A stretch of DNA of 17,500 nt, from contig NC_006692.1 of NCBI RefSeq assembly GCF_000091045.1, forward strand, positions 1,082,221 through 1,099,720, written 5' to 3'. The DNA comes from Cryptococcus deneoformans JEC21. Lineage: Eukaryota > Basidiomycota > Tremellomycetes > Tremellales > Cryptococcaceae. Position numbers and translations under genes: made by a program. Every line of letters begins with the position of its first letter. The first letter of the stretch is position 1. The notes beneath the pieces are model-generated. The model ran no database searches. It was not told the origin of the DNA and worked only from the letters and a program-made list of their open reading frames with translations. This document shows, in pieces, positions 9,300 through 17,500 of this stretch.

Positions 9300-11069
9300 T
9301 CATTCGTCGTCCTTTCTGACGACAGGTTTGGCGGCTGCTCGTGGTACCACCGTCTTGCCCTTCTTCCTTTCCCTCTCCGGCGCGACATGTACATGATGAC
9401 TCAGTGCTGCATCAAACCCTGGTACGACCATATCCCACGCATGATCTTTGCCCCTTTCATCAGTATCAAGACCTTCTTCACCGAGCTTGAAGTGTGAGAG
9501 ACGAGAAGAAACTCACCGATATACCTTGCCATATCCTTCAGTTCAACCTTATCTGCTCCCCGATGTTTCGCCAACCTCATCGCACCTTCAAACCCCTGCT
9601 CCAACAACTTGTTCATCACCTCACTCAATGCATCATCCATCCCTACTTCCATCGCTAAACCAGGTGCAATTTCGCCGAGCATGGCGTGTAATACTCTTTT
9701 CCGACGAAGAGGTTCAGGTTCCGGGGGCGGGACGGGAGGGGCGGGAGGCCGGACTGATTGGGTTTGGTTTTGGTTTTGGTTCTGGTTGGGAGGGGGGCGG
9801 AGGGCAAACGAGCGAGCGTCGGGAAGGGCGGTGGCGAAGGAGGTGGTGGCGGAGGGGTTGGGGGTGGTGATCGGAATGGGGTTGCTGCTGGACCCAGGAG
9901 CGTTGCCACTGGACGGTGGTGGACGACCTGCAGGGTGAACATTGGGAGACGGACGGCTTTGGGGTTGAAAGTTGCTCTTGGGTTGGGAACGCCAGTATGC
10001 TAATGATGCGCTAAATTGCTGTTGTCTTTGTGGGTCCTACATTCAAAATGAATTAATCTCCTTCTCCAACCTATGAACACTCTGGATAGTAGCTTTCGGG
10101 CGTACCTTGGCCAGCCACGCATTCCTTGTTTCAGCATTCAACTTTGCCAATTGGGTCAATTCTGTATGCGAATAAATCCCAGGTGGATGCGGTCTCGGTC
10201 TAGGAGGTGTAGCAGCCGCCATTCCAGCACCTACCGGTCCCGCCGTCGAGCCCGTCGTCGGTCCCGTACTCCCAATTGCTGGTGGTGTCGATACCGTTCC
10301 CTGAACTTGAGGAGCAGGCGACGGTTGGCTGGCCCGTAATGACGTTCCACTCGATGTAGCTGACATGGGCGTCCCTGGTCTTGATATCCCTGCTCCACCG
10401 ACACCGGATCCGACGCCAGCTGGCGTACCCATCTGCGATCCTTGTCCTGCTCCTTGTCCCGGCATTTGCCCTTCTCCAACCGTGCCCACACCCACACCCC
10501 CGCCAGCACCAGAACCTCCAACAGCAGCAGAAGCCACATTCCCCGCCTCCTTCTCCCTTGCTCTCTTCGCTGCCGCAGCGGTAGCAGCCTCAATAAGTTG
10601 TTTTGTCACCGTTTTGATCATCAAATCAAACTGTTCAGGCGAGACGAGTGCCGGTTGGGTCTTCCATGGTAAAGAGGGGTTGATCGCGTCAGGGAGAGAG
10701 TATAGAGGGTTGGAACGGCCCGAAGATAACGCATTGGCTGTTATTTGTCGGATGTGGGTGTGCATGAGGGTTCGTAGCTGATGAACAAAGGGCGAAAAGT
10801 CAGTGACCAGGCCATGAAAGGTCTTGACATATGGTCTTAATCCTCGCATCTCCCATCCTTCCTTGCCTTCCTCTCTTAGGTATCACAATCAATCCAAAAA
10901 AACCCACCTGTGTCACCTGCGTATCTGACAAAGTCCCCTTTTCATACATCTGAAATAAATTTGGCAGGTTCTGCACGATCGTGTGGATGGGGGTCGCACC
11001 TCCACTAGCGGTCGCACGTGGGGTCGGTGTCCCTGGTGCTGAGCCGGCGGCGGATGGTGGTCGGGACAT
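9300..11069 (-). CDS. TAF12: TAF12, histone-fold subunit of TFIID and SAGA
   Basis: Four exons on the minus strand: 11069-10908, 10777-10106, 10036-9517, 9445-9300 (1500 nt, 499 residues), with introns of 130, 69 and 71 nt in consistent phase. The C-terminal histone fold covers about residues 390-470: RRKRVLHAMLGEIAPG, then EVMNKLLEQGFEGAMRLAKHR, then DKVELKDMARYIDHAWDMVVPGF. This matches TAF12, whose helix-2 region reads LARHR..xxLEVKD and whose end reads WxxxIPGF. TAF12 pairs with TAF4 (or Ada1 in SAGA) in a histone-like dimer and is needed for RNA polymerase II transcription. Residues 29-65 (IHTIVQNLPNLFQMYEKG...LRTLMHTHI) form a second helical block. Between them lies a long Gly/Pro/Ser/Thr/Ala-rich linker and an Asn-Gln repeat, much longer than in animal TAF12. 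The first intron ends at CATCAG preceded by ACTGAC and a pyrimidine tract; an in-frame AAG acceptor 45 nt earlier (at 10823) would add 15 residues. Confidence 0.88.
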
Positions 11070-11739
11070 GGTGCGGAGCGGGGCCTCCCCAATGGATATT
11101 CCGGGTTATTTGATGAGATGAAGAAAAGTATTCGAGTGCGAAGAAATGCGAAGCAACGAACAATCGAGCGCTGAGCAAGGACCGGGAGGAGGGAAACACG
11201 ACCAGGCAGCTGACTAATCGGCCATCGCCGCAATGAGTTCAATCATGAACGAAGAAGAAGAAGACGGAATAACTACGTTACCTATCCAAGGCCCAAGGCA
11301 ATGCTATAATTGTGACCTTCTGAATAACCCCTAGAAGTCCACCTCTTTCCATTTTCATTTCCATCCACCACGCACGCAGTTTCAAAAACTGTACATTATT
11401 TTACAACGACGTTATACATACGCCTATCATATTTCGTGTCATTACGTAAAGACCTTGTCCGACGTTGTATATCGTGATTGTTCCGTATAGTACTTTTGAT
11501 ATCAAGCCACAAGTCCGTTACCAATTTCTTGCGGCTAGGTCTTTTTCCGCCTTTGCGTACACCTCAGGTAGACTGAATGTTACGCTTTTTCTGATAGACT
11601 TGTTTTTTCTAATATTGAATCAAAAGGGTAATAAGCATGGAGTGACGAAAAGGCCCGGCCCGTTTTGTGAATAAGAAATGTTAACAGCGATCAACTACTA
11701 CTCGTCGATACAATTCGTCATCAAGCATCGAAAGAAGAC
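11070..11739. other. Intergenic region: TAF12 promoter and 3' region of the 260-residue gene
   Basis: These 670 nt separate two minus-strand genes. An AGAAGAAGAAGAAGAC tract near 11250 reads as CT-rich on the coding strand, as expected of a Cryptococcus-type leader for TAF12. The part from 11340 to 11740 is AT-rich and probably holds the 3' untranslated region of the upstream gene. If the donor at 11741 is used, the true stop of that gene lies near 11690-11695. No RNA gene or repeat was recognised. Confidence 0.45.
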
Positions 11740-12714
11740 TTACCCCGCCCCAAGACTCACATGCACTGCCGCAGGTTTCTCCTTCATTTTGTTTGCCTCT
11801 TCTTCTTGCCTTATCCCATAAAAACCGGTTCTCGAACATGGATAATGCTGCGGTAAAGTTGTTATGGGTGCCCTACATTTCCCATTCCGCAAGTCAGCAC
11901 CATACCCATCGCAGCCAAAATCGTACTTAGGTCTTCGGCCAGCCATATAGAGTATATGGGGAGTAGTGGCCTGCAAGTACATACGGCTGCCATCCTTCGA
12001 GACCTTTACCTTTCCAGTCCGCCATCATTTGCGCTGCTACTCCTGGTGGCATTGGGTACGGATACGGCCACCCCGCCCAACCATTCGTGGCAATCGCCGG
12101 TGCTGTATATCCGTCATTCGCCCATAAACCTCCCCACATGGCAGCGATAGCCTCTTGTTTCTTCTTTGCTTCTTCATCCTCCTTCTTCTTTTTTTCCTTA
12201 ACAGACCGTTCGAATATCGGTTTTGCAATCTTCTTGATATGCTCGGCCCCGACGACCGAGTCAGCGGCTTCAGAGAGTTTTCCGAGTTGTTCGTGGAGAG
12301 TGACAATGGCGGGATCTGGCATTTTTGCGAGAATCATAAGGGCCTTGTAATTATATGGCCATGAGAGCTCTAAGCGCGCTTTCAACACTTCCATAATGAT
12401 TTTTCGGTAAGACTCTGTCTTGCCCCACTCTTCATACCATGCAAGGCGCGAGTCATCTGGACCGACATCGCGCGTGTGGTTCGTGTCGTGCTCTGTCATG
12501 TCGCGGATAGCGCCTTCGGGATTGGATACGAATGCGCTGTGGGGGGTGGTGATTACCAGCGGTAGATTCATACATCAGCATGGTCTATCATCCCGGCTAC
12601 TAGGAGATAGACTTACGTTGAGCTTGGCAAGCCGCCAGGGAAAGCCCAGTAACCTCCCATGGCTGGCAGCATCCCGGCCCCACCTCCACCCCAGAGACCC
12701 CAGGGCGCAGACAT
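11740..12714 (-). CDS. Protein of unknown function, 260 residues, Trp/Gly-rich ends and Lys/Glu-rich helix
   Basis: Three exons on the minus strand: 12714-12617, 12536-11985, 11872-11740 (783 nt). Introns are 80 nt (GTAAGT...CCACAG) and 112 nt (GTATGT...TGTAG), in matching phase. I do not recognise the family. The N-terminus is Gly/Trp/Pro-rich (MSAPWGLWGGGGAGM). Residues about 62-140 look folded and helical (LAWYEEWGKTESYRKIIMEV; LMILAKMPDPAIVTLHEQL). Residues 146-160 are a Lys/Glu run (VKEKKKKEDEEAKKK), probably a single helix. Then a Trp/Tyr/Pro-rich tract follows (NGWAGWPYPYPMPPG). There is no signal peptide or membrane span. The frame stops at TAA 11742-11740, and that TAA is part of a strong GGGTAAGTC donor. 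If an intron starts there, the next exon (acceptor near 11696) adds only one to three residues before another stop, so the product hardly changes. Confidence 0.68.
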
Positions 12715-13178
12715 TGGAGCAAGGGATTTTTTTTTGCGGAGCTTGGAAGGTTTGTAATTGAAGGCGTATATGGCGGCGTCTGTGGGTCAGAGCGAAAGAA
12801 GGGTGGTTTCGGAGTGTCAGTGATTATCGAATAGGAAGTAGTCAGTGGCAAAAAAGAGGAGGATGCTGGGTGGTGTATCTCTACCTGGGACACGCGGAAG
12901 CATCACACAGTCCAGTCAGCTGTGGGCCCAAGCTGGCCCCCCCGATCTGGAACTGGATTTCTACTCCCTTTGCTATGGATCTCCACCACGTGTCATGTTC
13001 TGCGGGCATGCGGAAAGTGGTTCCTCATCAGACCGACCTCCGCCTCCACCCAACACCATCATCCCTGCTTGTTTACATCCTCCTGCGCCCCGGCCTCGTG
13101 CCGATCCTTGGGAATGATCGCGTACCTGTTATTGTAACCAAAATGATGGGAGCATCGTAAACTGTACACCACATGAAA

Positions 13179-13220
13179 AGGTGACACTTGTGGCGCGGCC
13201 CAGGCCGATCTATGTCACCT
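13179..13220. repeat. Inverted repeat AGGTGACA / TGTCACCT
   Basis: The left arm 13179-13186 and right arm 13213-13220 are perfectly complementary over 8 nt, with a 26-nt GC-rich spacer containing GGCC-type self-complementary words. It could be a hairpin or paired half-sites for a DNA-binding protein. It lies about 465 nt upstream of the start at 12714. Confidence 0.4.
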
Positions 13221-13631
13221 GCTTGCTCGCCCGGATAACGCATCAGGACTTGCCAGCAGACATCTCCACAAGGTGGTAGAGATAATGCCTCATAAAGCTC
13301 AACTCAAGCCTTCCCATGCGAAAGCCCCGTTCAAAGCCGACCAGCTCTAATCAAGCTGTACGCCTCAGCCTTCTATAGCCCACAGCTCGGCTCGTACGAT
13401 GCCGACGATCCATATGCTTACCTCATTCTGTGGAGGGATAAATAGTGTAGCAATGAACAATAAACGGTTCCTGGCCTTGTCAGAGAAGACGAATACAAAA
13501 ACGCATTTCCACTTTGTATGTGCCAACTGCCTCAACTGCCCGTTGCTATATTTCCTGGACGCAAATTGGACTCTCAAGTGCAGAGTTGTGTACGCGAATT
13601 CTTGTAAGTGATATTCGCACGTCTTGTGTTA

Positions 13632-13653
13632 GCGACCGACCATAAGCGGTCGC
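13632..13653. repeat. Compact hairpin, 7-bp stem
   Basis: GCGACCG (13632-13638) pairs perfectly with CGGTCGC (13647-13653) around an 8-nt loop. It lies just beyond the 3' end of the 172-residue membrane protein gene (stop at 13704) and may be part of its 3' region. It lacks the T-run expected of a polymerase III terminator. Confidence 0.35.
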
Positions 13654-13703
13654 CCGCACGTCTTTGCCTTTTCAAATACAATAGTCTGCATAATCGCCTT
13701 TCA

Positions 13704-14365
13704 CTACAGACTCTTCTCGTCCCCAGGCATCTAATCAACGCCGACAATCAGTTTACCTTGACTGCTCTTATATCGTTTAACGCTGAAAACTCACGTTCAC
13801 GCCAGTATCCTGCCCCTTTGTTAATCTCTCCACCACAAAAGCTGTAGCTCCCACACCTAAACCTATACTTCCGCCTCCAAGGACAAGGATTGGTAAACGA
13901 GCTCGATTGAGAAAGACGGCCGGGACGAGGAGGGCGGACAAGGCAGCGGAGATGGTGGCATAGTCATTTCGGCGGACTTGCGTTTCGTCCATTGCCTGCC
14001 ATAAGCAAACCAAGCGAAACATGAGCATTTGTCCCCAAGGTGATACCGAGGAAGAAAAGAGTGAGAGAACTTACGACCTTGGTCAACCTCCCTCTCACCT
14101 TCAATTCACCCTCCCCCATCCCTCTTACATAGGCATACCCACCACCCACAACCGCGCCAGCCAAAACACCACCCATCGAGCTGTACATCAGGCCTCTTAT
14201 AGAGAATGGTCTCCGCCTGAGGACAAGGGTCGAAACGAGATATGCCGGGGGTGCAAAGGCAGCAAAAAGTTCGGCGGAGGAGAGGGCAGAGTGCAGGAGG
14301 AGCTGGGTGCGTGGGGTGTGGGAGAAGAAGAGGGGCGCGGAAGGGGTTGCTGACTGGGGATCCAT
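13704..14365 (-). CDS. Small membrane protein, four predicted spans, possibly Tim17/NDUFA11-like
   Basis: Preferred model on the minus strand: exons 14365-14075, 13995-13795, 13730-13704 (519 nt, 172 residues), with introns 14074-13996 (GTAAGT...GGCAG) and 13794-13731 (GTGAGT...TTAG). If the last intron is not removed, the frame stops at 13777 and gives 169 residues with a different tail. Hydrophobic segments lie at about 31-49 (ELFAAFAPPAYLVSTLVL), 58-80 (SSMGGVLAGAVVGGGYAYV), 108-126 (ATISAALSALLVPAVFL) and 131-152 (PILVLGGGSIGLGVGATAF). The small-residue patterns of the second and fourth recall the glycine-zipper helices of Tim17-type inner-membrane proteins and of complex I subunit NDUFA11. 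The loop RRNDYATISAAL sits where NDUFA11 has its polar link between spans. That similarity is only suggestive; a mitochondrial role is inference. The N-terminus lacks a clear cleavable presequence. Confidence 0.68.
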
Positions 14366-14839
14366 GGTTGAATTTGGTGTTTGGTAAGAAGGCAGGTAGA
14401 TCTTCTGGGATGTATGATTTGTAGACAGACTAGTATTCCTCTTGGCCTATTATTTCATGCAGTATTATATTTCTCCCGCTCGTCCGTCTCACACGCATAC
14501 AACGGAGTAATGACGTAGGGCGAGAAAAACTGGGCCAAAGAAGTGCTCAATACCGTAAACCCGTTTCGATTTGGGTGTATTCACCCCTTTTTTCTTATTT
14601 TTGTTTCGGATTTCCGTTTGCCTTTCTGTGCGTTGTGTCCTCTTGACAAACTGGCACGGCGAAGCAAGCGAACGAACGACAATCATTTTCGAATCAAATT
14701 CATCCAGTACTAAGCCACGATCATTATCATGCGCATCGACACTAGCGCGTCTAAACACTCCATCGACACAATTCTACCAGATTCGCTCTCTAAAAAAGAT
14801 TTAACCAAAGCAAACAATGCAGCAGCTTGGGGTCTATGC
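14366..14839. other. Region upstream of the membrane-protein gene, possible divergent promoter
   Basis: It holds a TGACGTAG word (14510-14517) and, on the plus strand, a C/T-rich tract (14575-14640) of the kind that precedes start codons in this window. The tract is followed by ATG 14729, which opens a 50-residue frame ending at 14881 (begins MRIDTSASKHSIDTIL). The short frame has plausible composition but no splice continuation or recognisable domain, so it is not called as a gene. Confidence 0.35.
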
Positions 14840-15545
14840 CCTTTTCACCTTAATGTTGTCGAGGAAGGAAGTCATCAGTAGTTTTGTCATCCTCTTCAGT
14901 AAGCTTGATATTGGTAGCATTGGCAGCACTGATATTCTCGATGATTCTTTCTGCATCGGACGAACCAAGGATGAAAATAGTCTAGCTCCCATGATCTGCA
15001 ACAAACTCGACCTGTTGCCCGTCGGGGGTATACCTCGATATGAAAGCAGGCAATAAAGAAAAGGAGAAAATCCACATATTTCAGACAGCCTCAATGCCCA
15101 CCATGCCAAAGCCAACTGCTCGTCTTTCACTCTTTTCTTCTCCCCCAATCTCATTCAACCTATCCAGACGTGATCTCGTCGTGTTTCTCGTCGCTCAAAT
15201 TGTCCCTGAAGTTCTCCGTCTCCGCTGCGGAGGATGAACAGAACTGTAAGTTGAGATCCAAACACTAGCCTTGGAAGCTTTCTCAAATGACTGAACGGTC
15301 ATCTCACAAGCACCAATAGCACCAAACAGTTCATTGATGGCATTGATCATGGGTTAGACCTAGTTGTTGCATCCAGCTTCCAAGTTCTGAGGAGGCATGA
15401 GCTCTTCAACGGATAAATCTCTCAATATCATCAGTTGAAGGCTTAGTCACCAGGTTACGCCGTCGTCAAGGTGATTCTCCTCCTTAAAAATGGAAGACAC
15501 ATACACTGTTTTGCTTGTATTGCAATAAATGTGTTGCCGCCATTG
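14840..15545 (-). pseudogene. Probable gene relic, coding-like fragments in conflicting frames
   Basis: Reading the minus strand from about 15545 down gives a series of pieces with coding-like composition that change frame or hit stops. They are: an ATG at 15544 (MAATHLLQYKQN) followed by a GTATGT donor; SVEELMPPQNLEAG ended by TAG; INAINELFGAIGACEMTV continuing EKASKASVWIST, about 40 residues; then, after a shift, AAETENFRDNLSDEKHDE ended by TAG; and near 15035-14850 YTPDGQQVEFVADHG, an in-frame TAG, and ILGSSDAERIIENISAANA continuing into TEEDDKTTDDFLP. Some breaks could be introns, but at least two (near 15240 and at the stop near 14982) have no splice pair of reasonable length. I do not recognise the parent family. 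It is either a decayed host gene or a fragment of a duplicated one. Confidence 0.42.
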
Positions 15546-16985
15546 AAGATCTACTAAAAAAGGGTGCAGAGCAAGGAAAATTGGGATATGAGGATAAGGA
15601 ACGAAGGGATGGACCCCCTACTAGCGGCACTACTTGGAGGAGGCGGAAGACAAAAGAAAAATGCATTGGCATTTATTGACAGAGGTCGGGGATACGGATC
15701 AAAGAGTTGAACAGGTGATTCGGCAGGCCTTTGGCCGTAGTCAAAGTTATTTCAACACGTCTGACGCCTATGCATTATGCATGAAGCATACCGCATTGTA
15801 TGCACACGCATTGCGTCCGTCAGCCACACTATAGAATATTCATTATTATAAGCATGTGCACAGTGTAAGAAATTAAACGGGTCCACAACAAGGGTCCGGT
15901 AACGAACGGAAGATAACGAAGTTTCATATAATTGTACCCGGACCTGTCGGCAGACGGTAATTAATTAATGACAGAAGACAGTAAATCCGTTCTTTTATTA
16001 ACTCGAAGTGCCGAGCGCAATGAGCTGGCAGCCAGAAAGTGACGCAATACCAGATATTTTCAAGCACGCTTCTCATGTAACTTGCGACGTTTATCTTTAT
16101 TGCGCACGACCTCCGCGGCCGTCCGCCTTCCTTTCTTTTCGAAGCGCTCTTTCCTCCCCCGTCGCCCCTCCACCTTTCACATACCACAAAACGTTGTCAT
16201 CAGCGGTGTCGATTTTAAAGTCTGTCATTTGGAGCTCCCAAGTGCGATCTGATCTCTCGTGCTTCCGTTATGCCACAGCTTATACGGGCTACGGGGCGGC
16301 ACACTCTCCCGTTTTTGGTTTCGGGAGGCGCACGGAATGTGTTCGAGATGCAGGGACGGTAATATCCCGTAGACCACCCGGCAAAAAAGCTTGATCAATG
16401 CCGTCCGGGGAAAAACGAGTGGCCGCTTACGGGTGAAGATGGTGAACGGATGCATGACTGAAGATTGTAAAGGCATGGCGAAGTGTTAAAAATTGAAGGG
16501 CGGGAATGAATGAGAAGATCGAGAAGAAAGAAGGAAGTGATTATGATGGGTAAATTATATTGGAGCCCTCAGTGCATAGACAGACGCATCCGATCGAAGT
16601 GTATAGTGTTACCTTCAAAGTGGCCAGCCGATATGAGTTAAAGACGAACACTTGTACAGAAAGAGACGAAAAACGAAGGCGGTGTCGGGGAGGCAGGAAG
16701 GTCAAAAGCGGAAAAAAAGGAAAATTGAACAAGCACACGCACGACGATGTGTCGCCGGAGGCGTATATGGCCGTCGGGAAAAGCCGATCAGAAGGATCCC
16801 CTTGTAACTAATAAGCTCCAAGCTTCGAACATTAAGCGCAGATAACATAGATAATTAATAAAAGAGAGAGCAGGGCAGCCGAGGGAGGAAGAAGAAGATA
16901 ATTGGCGATGAGGTTTGAGATGCAGAACAACAAACAGAGTTCAAGCATATCACGGCACGATCATCATCTGTCATCCTGATCACAG
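15546..16985. other. Gene-poor region with a possible minus-strand promoter
   Basis: No gene could be supported across 1.4 kb. Around 16500-16760 the minus strand is C/T-rich, like the leaders of called genes, and runs into ATG 16476 (MPLQSSVMHPFTIFT) followed by a GTAAGC donor at 16431. Near 16220-16160 a piece reading FKIDTADDNVLW ends at a GTATGT donor, and the two join in phase through an acceptor CAG near 16220. No convincing downstream exon could be found, so this may be an unresolved gene, a non-coding transcript or chance. The 15770-15840 part is rich in ATGCAT words; 15840-16000 is AT-rich. Confidence 0.3.
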
Positions 16986-17229
16986 GCTACACCCTACACC
17001 CTGTGGGTTATGGGCAGCCATGCGTAATCTTAAGCAGGGGCCATTTTGCTTCGCCTGTAAACAAAAAAGAAGAGCTATGCTCGGCCTTCCAATTGATTGG
17101 TGCTGTGTCGCTGATGTTTGTCAGGTTTTCGTTCAGCACTATTATCCACTCGCAGAATATACCTCAATGGGCTTTAGATGCATTACTTTGGTCCATTCCA
17201 TTCGGCATGCAGAACCTCTTAGTAATAAA
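16986..17229 (+). other. Exon-like open block, product unknown
   Basis: An uninterrupted frame runs from a CCTGATCACAG acceptor-like site (ends 16985) to an AATAAA|GTGAGT donor-like site (17230), with 80 full codons. The peptide has two hydrophobic stretches (FQLIGAVSLMFVRFSFSTII and ALLWSIPFGM), which would suit a membrane protein. No upstream start exon was found, and no downstream exon in the correct phase is visible before the window ends. It may be an internal exon of a gene continuing to the right, or a relic. Confidence 0.28.
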
Positions 17230-17500
17230 GTGAGTGACTAGCCGGCGAAGCAGAGTGAGAGCAAAATTGTACGGATGGCTCCTTAATTTCACATTCGCTA
17301 TGCATGATATACATTATACACAAAAATTTACCGCTTTATTTTGACACTGGCCGATGATCCATGACGATCTACCACCATCATACATCATTGATGACCGGAT
17401 ACATGTTTCAGATGGCGGTTGATGATACAGCCGCATCTAATCTCTTCTTGCGATGGCAGCTGACGGAACCGAAGTTCCCGGGCAGGCAACCGCTGCCGAG

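Larger units (their letters stand above)
12715..13703. other. Intergenic region of about 1 kb, promoter of the 260-residue gene and unexplained DNA
   Basis: Nearest the 12714 start lie a CACGTG core (12987-12992) and GC-rich tracts. Further right are an 8-bp perfect inverted repeat (13179-13186 with 13213-13220) and a compact 7-bp hairpin (13632-13638 with 13647-13653). Open frames on the plus strand here are short, lack splice or codon support and are not called. No tRNA-like cloverleaf was found. Confidence 0.4.

Noticed and set aside
11246..11262. GAA trinucleotide run as a microsatellite
   Set aside because: Only about four units. It fits a pyrimidine-rich leader of TAF12 on the coding strand.
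14560..14590. ACCC...GGGT around GTTTCGATTT, resembling a tRNA T arm
   Set aside because: Only a 4-bp stem with a long loop; no A box or cloverleaf around it.
15924..16187. Minus-strand frame of 87 codons
   Set aside because: It has unusual composition (Cys/Trp/Arg), no start context and no domain. It was considered as a downstream exon of the 16476 candidate, but the phase and peptide were unconvincing.
17414..17500. ATG 17414 with an open plus-strand frame to the window edge
   Set aside because: Only 29 codons are visible, minus-strand frames at the edge are equally open, and there is no domain; not enough to call.

Overview
The window reads as nuclear DNA of a basidiomycete yeast, most likely a member of the Cryptococcus neoformans/gattii complex. 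This is an inference from style, not a database match. Genes are compact and broken by many short introns (mostly 47-80 nt, GTNNGT donors, CTRAY-like branch sites, YAG acceptors), both strands are used, and CT-rich tracts sit ahead of start codons. No bacterial operon, CRISPR, rRNA or tRNA signal was seen.

Layout. At the left edge a minus-strand gene runs off the window; its first two exons encode a KEN box and the N-terminal homology region of the spindle-checkpoint protein Bub1/Mad3. Divergent from it is an eight-exon Zn(2)Cys(6) transcription factor of about 1004 residues (994-4394, plus) that includes a 9-nt microexon. It converges on a four-exon minus-strand gene for the tri-snRNP protein SNRNP27 (4640-5635). 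Just upstream on the same strand is a small unrecognised gene (coding end 5922, 5' exons uncertain). A divergent promoter near 6505-6834 also serves a 642-residue protein of unknown function (6835-8863, plus). That gene converges on TAF12, the histone-fold subunit of TFIID and SAGA (9300-11069, minus, four exons). Two more minus-strand genes follow: a 260-residue Trp/Gly/Lys-rich protein of unknown function (11740-12714) and a 172-residue four-segment membrane protein with glycine-rich helices (13704-14365).

From about 14366 to the right edge (3.1 kb) no intact gene could be modelled with confidence. This stretch holds coding-like minus-strand fragments in clashing frames (about 14840-15540), probably a decayed gene or one with a structure not resolved here. 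It also has a promoter-like CT tract with a possible spliced minus-strand start near 16476, and an exon-like plus-strand block at 16986-17229.

The recognisable genes are housekeeping nuclear functions (mitotic checkpoint, splicing, RNA polymerase II initiation, a regulator). They look like ordinary chromosomal neighbours rather than a cluster working on one pathway. The most interesting signals are in gene architecture: the microexon, an open alternative frame through the transcription factor's DNA-binding exon and first intron, a duplicated CACGTG-containing promoter module, and the right-hand relic region. All gene models were assembled by eye from splice sites and reading-frame phase.
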